A stretch of 64,000 nt of DNA from Trissonchulus latispiculum (Eukaryota > Nematoda > Enoplea > Enoplida > Ironidae), in assembly GCA_030248195.1 (NCBI GenBank), contig JASAND010000754.1, forward strand, positions 1 through 64,000. The letters are read 5' to 3'. Shown here in pieces: positions 1-10,499 of the stretch (its first letter is position 1; each line of letters opens with the position of its first letter). The notes under the pieces are model-generated. The model ran no database searches. It was not told the origin of the DNA and saw only the letters and a program-made list of their open reading frames with translations. The translations under genes and the position numbers were made by a program.

Positions 1-1150
1 TGTCTGCCTGTGCCTATGAAAAATCTCTCCGGCTGACAGAAAATAACCCCAGGCGGGTCTCCGCGGAGGCTCAAGTACAACAGAGGCTGAAATCCCAGAA
101 ATCCTGGTGTCTGATCGGAAGCAACACCAGCGAAATGACTGGTCTGAATATGTGTCAACGAGAAAATCTGAAACTGCCTAGCCACCCGCCTTGGACAGCC
201 GCCAACGTCAACTCCACTCTACGCTGAGGACCCTCACCCCCAGAAACGCTAGCCCGGAAACTGTCCGCCTACAGGTGGAGGAGACACTTAATCGTCTTCC
301 GCCGGCCGACACTATAATGTGGACTGATGGCTCAGCAGAATCCGGTACCTACAACGGTGGATCCTCAGCTGTAGTCACGGCGCCGAGTGGTGAAGAACTA
401 GACCGAATCCTGAGCCCTGCCGGACGTGTCTGCTCTAGCTACACGGCTGAACTCGTAGCTATTGATGCAGGCTTAGCCTGGGCTCTCCGGAATCGCCATC
501 CCAACTGGAAGGAGATCCGGATCTGCACAGACTCCCAATCCAGCATTGCCAAATTGTCGACCGCAAATCTCTGCGGTGGCTCGGCATTGCTGGATAATAT
601 CTGGGGAAAACTGGTGGAACTTTCCAGCCTGGGTTGCCACATATCCTTCCAGTGGATCCCTGCCCATATCGGTGTAGCCGAAAACGAGGCGGCTGATGAA
701 GCCGCAAAGGCGGCATCCCGAAATCTGGACCAGCAAGAGGCTTGCGTTGACTTTGCGACTGCCAAGGCCGTGATCAAACGGCATTTCAGAGAAATAACCA
801 GACACGAGCGCCTGAATTCCGACCCTCTTGGCATCTACGCCAACGGATCTGTACCCAACCCCTCCCTGGAAAGCGGCCTGTCTAAACAGGAACGAACTGT
901 GCTGGCCCAGTTACGAAGCAACGGGCACTGCACTATCCTTGGAGCGTTCCGCCATAGAATCGGAATGGCGGACAGTCCCCGATGTCCGGACTGCGGGCAT
1001 GAATCTGAAGACCTCCAGCACCTAATGCTCGACTGTCCTGCGCACACTCCCTCCCGGGTCAGGCACCTGGGGATAAACCCATCCCTCTCGATCCTAACGG
1101 AGGCCCCAGTATCAGTGGTGGACTTCCTTCGGGGTGTGGGGCGGTTCTAG
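1..1150 (+). pseudogene. LINE ORF fragment: RNase H domain plus zinc knuckle
   Basis: From about base 191 to the TAG at 1148-1150 the frame encodes an RNase HI domain. The acidic positions are readable: IMWTDGSAESG (Asp), SSYTAELVAID (Glu), ICTDSQSSI (Asp) and the IPAHIGVAENEAADEAA segment (His/Asp). A CPDC-x8-H-x4-C zinc knuckle lies near the C-terminus. Upstream, bases 3 to about 190 encode the preceding linker in a different frame, so there is a one-base frameshift near 186-192 with a TAG at 179-181. The RNase H itself looks intact. In this LINE type it would remove RNA from the RNA-DNA hybrid. It cannot be expressed as a complete polyprotein from this reading frame. Confidence 0.85.
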
Positions 1151-1210
1151 CCCGCTCCATCGTATTGGTTCCTAACCAGATGATCCAGGAACAACAACAA
1201 CAACATCTTT
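1..1210 (+). mobile_element. 3' end of an RNase H-bearing non-LTR retrotransposon (copy 1)
   Basis: The window starts inside a LINE of the same family as the copies at 21.9-26.0 kb and 29.8-35.4 kb. What remains is the end of the reverse transcriptase region, an RNase H domain, a C-terminal zinc knuckle, a short 3' UTR, and a terminal run of AAC triplets near 1187-1203. Trinucleotide-type tails also end the other two copies. The 5' part lies outside the window. Confidence 0.85.
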
Positions 1211-1490
1211 CTCAAAACTGAAATGTAATAATCAAAACTCCACAAAGCTTATGGTTGCAACAGCACAGATATTTCACCCCTTTTCGATCGTATATCACTA
1301 ATGGTACTTTAGACATGTACCTTAGCCAGTACAGTTCTCAACTTTTCCACCAATTTCTGCTCCTCAATTACGTCCTCCGGTATATGAAGAGGCTCTGTCA
1401 CAGATTCCATTAAAGATTCAGACATACAGGCGCACTCAATCAACCATTCTATTGAACACATTGCACCTAAAAAGAAAATACGGGAAATTT
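1211..1490. other. Unannotated flank
   Basis: This AT-rich flank lies between the LINE tail and the left terminal inverted repeat. I see no gene, RNA or element end in it. Confidence 0.5.
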
Positions 1491-1662
1491 GACAAGAATA
1501 AAAATGCTCCGGTGGAGCATGAAAAATGCAATATGGGTGACATTCGGTTGTAAACGGACAGAGGACTAGGTTTTAAAACGTTAATATGGGAGGGGCAGGT
1601 TGTAAATGCCAGGAGGACTAGGTTAAAAGCGCACTAATATGGACCAGCTTCGCTGAACAACC
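1491..1662 (+). repeat. Left terminal inverted repeat (first 172 bp)
   Basis: This segment pairs with 15301-15472 in inverted orientation. The remaining 10 bp of the arm are at 14926-14935, beyond the LTR retrotransposon. Confidence 0.85.
1659..1662. repeat. Target-site duplication AACC (left)
   Basis: AACC directly precedes the TG of the left LTR and is repeated directly after the CA of the right LTR at 14922-14925. The opposite inverted-repeat arm (15291-15472) carries a single copy of this site, which shows the pre-insertion sequence. Confidence 0.9.
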
Positions 1663-2630
1663 TGTCGCGGGCCGTGGGGTCGACGACCAGCACAGGCAGA
1701 GTTAAAGCGCAGTGGATCTTCACTAGTCTTATCGGAGTCTTAGCTTAGGCAATAGGTACACTTCACGATCTTTTACTTTGACAATATAGCAAGCACACAG
1801 TTTATTGAACACCACTTGACTCCACTAGCACAAATACCAAGACCCCACGAATAACACAAAAGCAAGCTATTCCAAGCCGAAGTACCGTAAGACGATTGCG
1901 ATTACGTGATATCTACAATTTGTTTCCAATCCCAAAAATAGTCAGAAAAAAAGTTAGGCTTTCTCTAAATATCCCATAGGTATTATAAGTTTCCAGCTCT
2001 TAGCTTCTCCAACAAAATATTCTCGCTTGTTGCTAGCTTTTTGGGCTAAGAAGCTTCTAGAATATTCCTTCTTTCGGACGATTGACGTAAGCAACAAGCC
2101 TAAAGCCAATTTCCAATTCCTCCATAAAATCTATCATTGTCAGAAATGGGAAGACCAACTCTTTCCAGAAAACCCAATTTGGAAGCTCAATTTTGCTTAG
2201 CCTTTACAAACACTTCTTTCTTGAATTACGGTAGCAACAGAACAACTACGAGACATTACTAGCATGTACAATAATAATTAACACATTAGCACAATACAAG
2301 AATACAATGGACATTTGCATTAATTAGAGAATTTGCATTAATTAATTATTACAGTGCCTACCGTATGTCTTATAATAGTTCACTTTGGTAGCTAACTTGA
2401 TTACCTAAGGTAGCTTTGCTCACGACTAAGGTTATTTTCCTTGAGTTAAACGCAACTAGTTTAAGTTCAGTTTTCATTTTAATTACTAGCTAAGTATTGT
2501 TTATTATGCACTACGTATTGTTCCGCCTAAGAGTAATTTATCTCTTACCCAAGCGTGTAGGTTTCTAATTTATTTACAGTTTCAAAATAATATATCCAAT
2601 TTAAGTCACTGCAAGTCTAGCTCTGTCACA
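1663..2630 (-). repeat. 3' LTR of the minus-strand retrotransposon
   Basis: A 968-bp LTR, nearly identical to 13959-14921. It starts TG and ends CA. One run of seven A (near 1948) is longer than in the other LTR. Confidence 0.9.
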
Positions 2631-2631
2631 T

Positions 2632-2645
2632 ATCTCCCTCCCTCG
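2632..2645 (-). promoter_or_regulatory. Polypurine tract
   Basis: On the minus strand GCGAGGGAGGGAGA lies directly upstream of the 3' LTR. This is the expected place for the plus-strand DNA primer, and it supports the minus orientation. Confidence 0.75.
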
Positions 2646-5600
2646 CAAAAATTGGTCCTCCAATTTGAAGGAAGAAGCAGGGTTGACGAAAATTCCTAGC
2701 ACCGAAACGCCCAAATGAAAGTTTGTTCTGCGAATTGTGTGCACCGTCGCACTAGTTTTTACTAGTAATGGAAGATAATCATTAGTGCCAGTAAGTCACG
2801 TAGAGATCCACTTGTCTCAGGTAACAAGAAGTACCTCACGGTATCTATTGGACTTGACCTGCTGTATATTTGCGACATATTCTGCTGGGCTGTCGTTATT
2901 TGCTGTCTTGCAACCACCTAAGTCTTTTATCTACGTGCAGCAAAGTCACGAAAATTGTAAACAGGAATCAAAAATAGCATTTCATAGCTGATCCAGATTC
3001 GTTGCATTGTAGAATTCCAGTATGGACTATAGCACAGTTGGGTTCCCAAAGTGGACGAAGATGGACAAAGGTGTCAAAAATTAGTTCTCTACAGCTCAAA
3101 ATATATGCGTGAAACTAGTAAACTGGGATACATGAGTTTTAATATGTCAGTAACTACGCTATGGTTTACGTAAACAAATTACGTAAAATCGCAGTTAAAA
3201 CGCAGCGTGCGGCTGACAGTAAGTTCATTTGGGTGACAATTTTGTAGTATGTGTCAAGTTCTAAATGGAAGTACCGCCTGTCGAAGTGTTAAGTCGCAGT
3301 AAGGGGTGGAAAAGATGTAATAAGACAATTACAGAAGTGCGCCAGTTTTTATTCGTAATAGCATACTCTCGAAGTTAAGTAATCAACTTGCGGCATTAGA
3401 AGTATTCGTCGAAGTTGGAATGTAGAGCGGCGAGAAGATGTGTCAAAACAGTACAGTAACTTGTCTACAGTTTGACTATTTGACACCTCTTCAATGGTTT
3501 CAATATATACATTTTTGTTTCTGTTATTGCGGGTACCAACCAGGTAAGGTTTATGAATTTGAAAAACAAATTCGATTCAGTAATCCTGTGGCTATAGGAA
3601 ATCCTGACTGGACAGATTAAATAGTGAAAACGTATTGTTAAACTCCAGGCTTAGGAGACTGCAAAGTTTTATGGAATTCGTCTTGGGCTGTAAGGTGAAA
3701 CCTAAAAGGAAAAGATTGTGGCTGAGATTAGCGGCCTTACTTTAATGCATTAACTACAAACTAGGAGACTCGGAACCAAAACCATTACACCGAAACATAA
3801 GTCCAGATTTAGCGGAAATGTTTGGAAACCCTGCAAGTACAAAGCAGTTGCGTAGTTAACAAGTCTCTGTGAGCTGTAAGGTTTTCCGAACCCAAAAAGA
3901 TGGATAGGGAATTAACTTCAGGCAAGAGTTTATAATAGGAAGCGCTAGCGCAGGACACTCAGAGCTCCCGAATCCACCGAATTCATAATTGAAAAGGGCG
4001 AGGTTAAATTGAAATTTTAAATGTGCGAATAAGAATTATTTTAGAGCTTTGCTTCATCAAAAGCCCGCATTGTCATTTGGAAGCCATGATCGCTACAGAA
4101 ATTAACAATCCACAGCTGGAATTTGGCCTGTTAATAGCAAATGCCCAATTTGTGGCTGTTCAACCCCGTATTTAAAACCAATTAAATTTTAAGTCATAAA
4201 TTAAATTTGTCAGTTCCGCTGGACAGATCTGGAGAAGATAATGTATAGGCAGCAAACTCCATTTGTAACATTTGTGCAGTAAATTTTAAAGTCAAAAATT
4301 TAGAAAGAAGATTCAGTATTATGGCTCCATAACGTCGACGCTATAGCTTAAAGTAACGAATCCCAGCTGATAGGCATTGACAAAATGGGCAATTAAACTG
4401 TGTTTTAATTGAGTATAAATACACGGAAATTGTTCCTACGATTTGGCAGTAATTACGAAAAACTGATTTCCTCGAAAATGGCCATTTTTTGACCCCAAAA
4501 ATCGTTCTGGGCATATTCTGGCTTAACCACTAGAGATAGCTCAAAGGTTGTAAAAGCATAAATATTCGTTTTTTGTACCCTCTTTCAATCAATCCAAAGT
4601 ATCGGCTGTCTACTGAGAGTATAATGCCAAAACAGGAATTTCATATGTTTCTCCTAAAAATATGGGACTGGTCCCAGAATGTTAAAGAGCACCAAAATCA
4701 CATTATTTGAAGAGTTTCATCTATTTTCATAAAGAATTGAAGCCTATAGGGTCAAATTTACACAAAGGAAACCACCGCCTTAAGAAGAAGTTAAGTGAGG
4801 GAAGATAGTATTAGGGACACCCCATTTAAAATGCTGGTGCGGGTAGTTGCAGTGAACATTAAAAGACTGTAATTTAGCCCATTTTTGGGTTCAGCACGCC
4901 AAATTTCATATCATTTTAAAGCTTAAAACGTGCTTGCTACGAGTGAAGAGGGTACGGCTGCCTGACTTCAATTATTCGACGGTAAATGCGACACCACGAA
5001 AACAATTTTTTAACATGGATTTTCCAGTTCTGGAAAGCTAGCTAAAAGGAAAGAGACTTCACCTTCAAGAGAACCGTTTTCCCGAAGCCATTTTTGCCGA
5101 GTCTATAAAATTAAAATACAACGGAAAAGGTGCTATGGATAAAGTTAATTTCGAGTCAAAACAATATGGCTAATAGAAATTAAGCATGCTGTATAGGCAC
5201 AATCGCAGCAGTTAGTGTTCAAAGAAAATAACATTATGTTATTTTATTATTATGTTATTATGAAAATAGATTTGTGTTTGTTTGAGGTGACTGGAGTTTA
5301 AGCGCTTAATAATTTAGAGACAGCTTTTTGAAATTATTAACTAAAACCGAATAATAGCATGAAAGTACCGTCGTAATCGCAATTTTAAGATTTCCATTCA
5401 CTCAGACTTCAACTTCCCGAGAGCGGACTAAACTACGATGAAATTGTAAATTTCAAAATTGTAAATTGTAAATTTGTGTAGAATTGATTTGGTGACCAGT
5501 AAGCTGCAACACTAGTGGCTGGAATCGCTGTTTAGACTTTATCTCAAAATAAAAGGTAAATTACCCTATGTATTGCAATTAAAAGTTAATTGAATTTACT

Positions 5601-6459
5601 ATTACTCTACAGAAAAACGGCTAGTACAGTAAAACAATGCTGAACTACTGCAAGAACTAAAGTGTACCTCAAAGACTAGGGTCTCATTTTTTCCATTATG
5701 TTGGACTATCGATCTTACAAAGTCTGTAGCGAAAACGGTAGCAATTGCTGGTGAACCCTTAGACAAAGCAAATAAAATATACTGTTGAATTAAAACTGTT
5801 TTCCCAAATCCGTTTTAGTAGACAGCTGTTAAGAATTAGAATGATCCACAGATATCATAGTCTCCAATTCTCGAAAACGAGACTATTGCCAGGACTCAAT
5901 GCTTAGATTTAACGAACATCGAAAAGAATTTTCTGGCTGTGTTGCATAAAAAAAGGAAACACAATGCTTGACTAATAATCAAAGCTGCTATTATAGGGTA
6001 ACTGGCAGAAACGAGAGCAAGAACTATCAACACAAGGATTACTGGAATAGATTATTGGAGTGCTCACGGATTTGATGCGGAAATGGAATCACCTAGTGTG
6101 AGTGCAAAATTGGTATAATTTTAAGTAGAAGAAAGTTGAGCGACGAAAAGTATGCAATACAATAGTTGAAAATGAATACGTGCATTACGTAAAGCTAAAT
6201 AATAGTTGAGAATGAATATTTGTATGAATGAAGTACATGCTACGTAATTGCTTAGATGTATATGGTTTACAGTTGCTCAATGTAGTATCTAAGTTCTCTC
6301 AGTCTACGGAAAGTGTAGACGATCAAGATAATATAATAAAACTAGGACTTCACATGAAAATTTCAACGTTTGCTTAACTCTTGAAAGTTCTCAAATTTAT
6401 CGCCAAAAATTCGTAAGGTGGTATAGAAATGCAGTCAGAAAAACTAAAGCTGAAAATTT
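2646..6459 (-). other. Non-coding internal region of the LTR element (pol missing)
   Basis: This AT-rich stretch sits where pol and env would be expected. Stops are frequent in all frames and I found no retroviral enzyme motifs. At about 4765-4785 there is a sequence resembling the right end of the TTAA element (ACCACCGCC then TTAA), but no matching left end. Confidence 0.6.
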
Positions 6460-6551
6460 GAATGGGTGAGTAGGTGGGTGGCTCCTTAGGGTAGAGAACT
6501 CTGGTGATTAGAGCAGGGCAGCCCGTCTATTGACGTAAAGCTCCGCTGCAT

Positions 6552-6745
6552 GGCGTTTGACCAACGAAACGGTAGTTCGGAAGGCACCGGCTTGACCGGA
6601 GGGATCATGCTGATTTACGACAGTCTAGTTGGTCATCCAGTCCACCCGCGGCGGCTGACTAATGAAACGGTAGTTCGGGAGACGCCGGCGTGGCCGGGGG
6701 ATCATACCGATTTACGTACAGTCCACTTAGTCAGCCTGTCGCATG
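6552..6745 (+). repeat. Two-copy tandem repeat of about 99 bp
   Basis: Two diverged units, starting near 6552 and 6651, share GAAACGGTAGTTCGG and GATTTACG blocks with the same spacing. They lie inside the non-coding part of the LTR retrotransposon and are more GC-rich than their surroundings. Confidence 0.6.
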
Positions 6746-7678
6746 CAGTTGACCTGGGACTATGAATTCACGTAATTAATGTGAATTCTGACCCCGGAAT
6801 TGATGGCCACCAGAGATCTCTCTGCTCTTATTTCGTGTGGGATAAAATTTGGAAATTTTAACCAGTGTCTCTGCCGGGTTTGCAGATTAAAAACTGTGTG
6901 TGGCGGTGCTGCGTCTCCTAGGGTGCGTTCCTTGTTTGCCCAACGATGGAGGCGTTTGTGCCGTCATATGCTAAGCTGTTAAACCTACTTATGGCGCATC
7001 TGGTTAACCCATATTTTGCGAATATCTATTTCTTTGAAATCAAAATAACTATGCATTAAATTTACCGGATACTGATATCTACTCAAATCAGAAAGGAAGA
7101 AGAATGTCATGCATCATGAACATCATGATGAACACTGAACTTTTGTTAATAAATATCGTTTATCTGCGTTTTCATACACTAGAGACCAGTCAATATTTGT
7201 AAAAGAATCCTATGTTTGAAGTTCAGTATACTTTGATTTGACTCCAGAAATTTTTGTAAATACAGAAAAAATCAAACCAAAATTAAAATTCAAACCAAAA
7301 TTTTCACTAAAATTTTCAGAATGTTACTCAATGCAGCAATTACTTCGTTATTAGATTAGCACAAATGGTTAATTAATACGAGTTTTTCTGAACATACGTA
7401 GGATTAAATCTTAGCCTGAATGCTAAAAGTTTTCGAGATAATCTTAGCAGACACATCCGATGTATGAGTAAATAAAGGCGAATAATCTATCTGTAGCTAA
7501 TAATTCTAGAAGCTGTATGTAACTCAGTACCTAATAAGTTAACAGTAAATAAGCATGAAATGATGAAATAGCGTAAGGGCAAGTTATACGGTTATATGAC
7601 GTACGACAACCCTTTCAGATATCTAAGTATACGTACGTAAGTTCGAAATGTCCAGTATGCAAAATTGAGAAATAATAG
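6746..7678 (-). other. Non-coding internal DNA of the LTR element
   Basis: An AT-rich stretch between the tandem repeat and the TTAA element. I see no coding or structural feature. Confidence 0.5.
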
Positions 7679-7682
7679 TTAA

Positions 7683-8664
7683 GGTGGTGATTCCTTTTGG
7701 TCACATATTGTTGGTTGGCGGCATAAATGAAGATGAAATTTGACGAAACTTTCCGAAATAAGTTCTTTTAGCGTTCTAACACCCTCCGCGCAAGCCCGAT
7801 TCAATAATTCGAGATTTCCGGTCAGGGCGGTTTTTTCCAATTTCTGAAAGTTTGGCATCAGCTACACAGTTATGAATATATTCATTCGAAAGATCTCATC
7901 GAGCTTCATCTTTTTGCTTTTTAAAGCAACTTTCTAGCTTTTCTCTACCGTGAGATATAGCCGATTTTCTTGTTTTGGCGTCGACAACGGGTCATTTTTG
8001 CAGAAATCAAATTATCCAACAGTTCTTGAACTACGCAAGCCGTAAAATCAAACTAAGGGCGTCGATCTGAAGGTCTCACAGGGACAAATTATCCGACGCA
8101 TGATCGTCTTCCAACTGCTATCCTGTAGGCTGCTATCATAAAAAATGTAGTTTTTGCAAAAACACGACCAATTTTTTTCCAAAGATTGTGGAGCATTCAC
8201 CATACAATCTGGAGGGCTGCTACTGAACAAATGTGTTCTGCACAAATATACCCAGGGACGATTTTTTAGTTGCCCCGATTGCTGCTTTCTAGCTAAAGTA
8301 ATCGCTTGACAAAGTTGGAAAAAGTAGGCAAAATACAGGTTACGCACACATTTCAGCTTATTTCTCTATAACGAAGAGCGATTTCACAATAAATAAAAAA
8401 TCGTCCCCAGCTATTTGATGTAGGTATCGAATGATATAACCGATGTCTCGCGAAAAAATTTACTTGAGTCTGCAAAAATTCTGGAAAATTATACTTCTTC
8501 TAAAATGTGTTACAAATATTTTATAAAAGCAACATTAGTTTAATGGCATGCATTAAAAAGAGAAAATGTCAAGCTACATTTTCATATAAAGATGGCTTCT
8601 TAACTCCAAGTAATGAATGAGTAATAATGGTGCAAACTTTATGTGACCAAAGGGAATCACCACC
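7683..8664. mobile_element. TTAA-flanked element, copy A (982 bp)
   Basis: The inverted termini start GGTGGTGATTCC and are flanked on both sides by TTAA (7679-7682 and 8665-8668). The length equals copy B at 24449-25430, and the internal sequences align throughout. TTAA duplication is the signature of piggyBac-type transposition. There is no transposase ORF, so it is a MITE that would depend on an enzyme encoded elsewhere. It is nested in the LTR retrotransposon. Confidence 0.85.
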
Positions 8665-8668
8665 TTAA

Positions 8669-10499
8669 GATGAGATAGGACTTAACTGGCAGTAGGTATA
8701 CGGTAAATGGATTAAATTGCAACAATAGCATAAATACAGAGCAATGATTTTCACAATAACATACATTATTACAAATTTACAATCAACAGTTAGCTTAGGC
8801 ATTGACGCACTACAAATCAACAAGAATAATTCTCTGGTATGACGTTAGGTCATGAGTTTAGTTCTACAGAGTACAATTACGACAAGCACACCACAGTAAC
8901 ATTGGGAAATGTGAGATGGGAATAGGAATGGAAATGAGTGTCACGGAAGTTCAGTGATTATACTAAGTTACTTAAGATAGCGCTTTTAGTAATAGTGGAA
9001 CTTGAAGCGAGAAATTAACTTTTCACACACTCTCAAACTTCACGACAGATACAGCACCGCGTTTTTCTTAATTGAAAGCAAGTAAACGGAAAGCTTTAGG
9101 TTTACTTTTAAGGAACAGCATTTTGCGAATAGATTACCATTTTACTGCGAGCTTAGCAGCTATGTTTATTCAGATTGCTACCTCTCTAGTTTGCTTTACC
9201 GTTTTTTCAGGTATTAAAATTCAATAAATCACAAGCATTTGCCACAAAATTAATTTCTTGCCCGACATTCCTTCGAAATGGAAGCGCCTTCCTAATACGA
9301 ACATATAAACAGATACAGCCAAGATCCTACTTTTAAACTATCGTAAATACAAATACATTACTTCCTTATTCTGAGAATACAATAACATCCAATAGCAAAT
9401 AGTATTGCAACAAACAGTAACAAATACAATTGCAATTTCGTGTCTTAGTGGAATATGAAACTACACTGCACAAGCTAATATTGGATTAATACATGAGACA
9501 TAACGTGATCTCACTGGCCAAGTCAGGCATAATTCAGACTGATCTTGCAAATTCATCTAGATTTGCAGTTTGTCCTTTAGTTATAACTTTCTCAGCAACA
9601 ATTTTAAAAGCTGAAGCGCTTTCACTATAAATCATATTTCAGTTTTGACCGCAATACCTTTGCTGTCCAAGTTACTCTGATCCGTACGGCAGCTAGCCAA
9701 AAACTTTGCTTTAACTTTTATGGAGCCAGTTAACAAACTTAATCGAAATTTTGTTTTGAGCTGAAAATGCAAACGTTTCTATACTAGTAAACTACAGTTC
9801 AGACACAAACTGTAAGCAGCAGTTATTTAAATGATAACACAGTCTCATTTATAACCAAATTACAACTCGGAAATTTAAAAATATATTTCTGTAAAACGTT
9901 TCTATTTAGGCTTACAGTTACGTACTGCTTGTGACACTGTTAACTGTCATTCAGCTTCTCGATTTTTCTACGTATAACTAGAAGTTTAACTTAAACAAAG
10001 CAGTTTAGCATCTACCCAAATAAGCACAGCTGCAACTTATTCACTTGGCATTCACTAATAATCCAATTCCTCATAATTGGATTATTAAATGAGTTTCGAA
10101 AAATCACAAGAAGTCATTTTGGGTTTACTTCTCTTATGCTAGTTCTGCGTTCCGTTAAAGCATTTGAAAACAGCAAATTCCATTGGTATGATTGAATTTT
10201 CTCAAAAAGCCGTGACCTTATTTAACTGCTACAGTCTAGTTAAAAACAAGACATCAGCTCAAAGTAGCTTTTAACTGTGGATACTCCCCGGTGGTGCACT
10301 CACCGACAAGTATCTTCAGTTAGCGAGTTTAAAACATGCACTCTCAGCAATTCAGTCTGCTAACTGTAAAATAATTTTTTTAAAAAAAGTAGCAGCAAAA
10401 TGCCATTAAACTCTAATACGAATACGAAATTATTTCAAAACTTTCGTTACCAGAACTCACTAAATTCGAATTAACGAAATTAATACAACTGTTTCTCCT
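8669..10499 (-). other. Non-coding internal DNA downstream of gag
   Basis: This AT-rich region follows the gag stop codon in the direction of the element. I see no pol or env-like reading frame in it. Confidence 0.5.

Noticed and set aside
4400..4786. Possible fourth TTAA element ending ACCACCGCC-TTAA
   Set aside because: Only a right-end-like sequence is visible. I found no matching left end or clear internal alignment.
8048..8347. 99-codon open frame on the minus strand
   Set aside because: It lies wholly inside the TTAA MITE. Copy B, of the same length, has no comparable protein, so it is chance.
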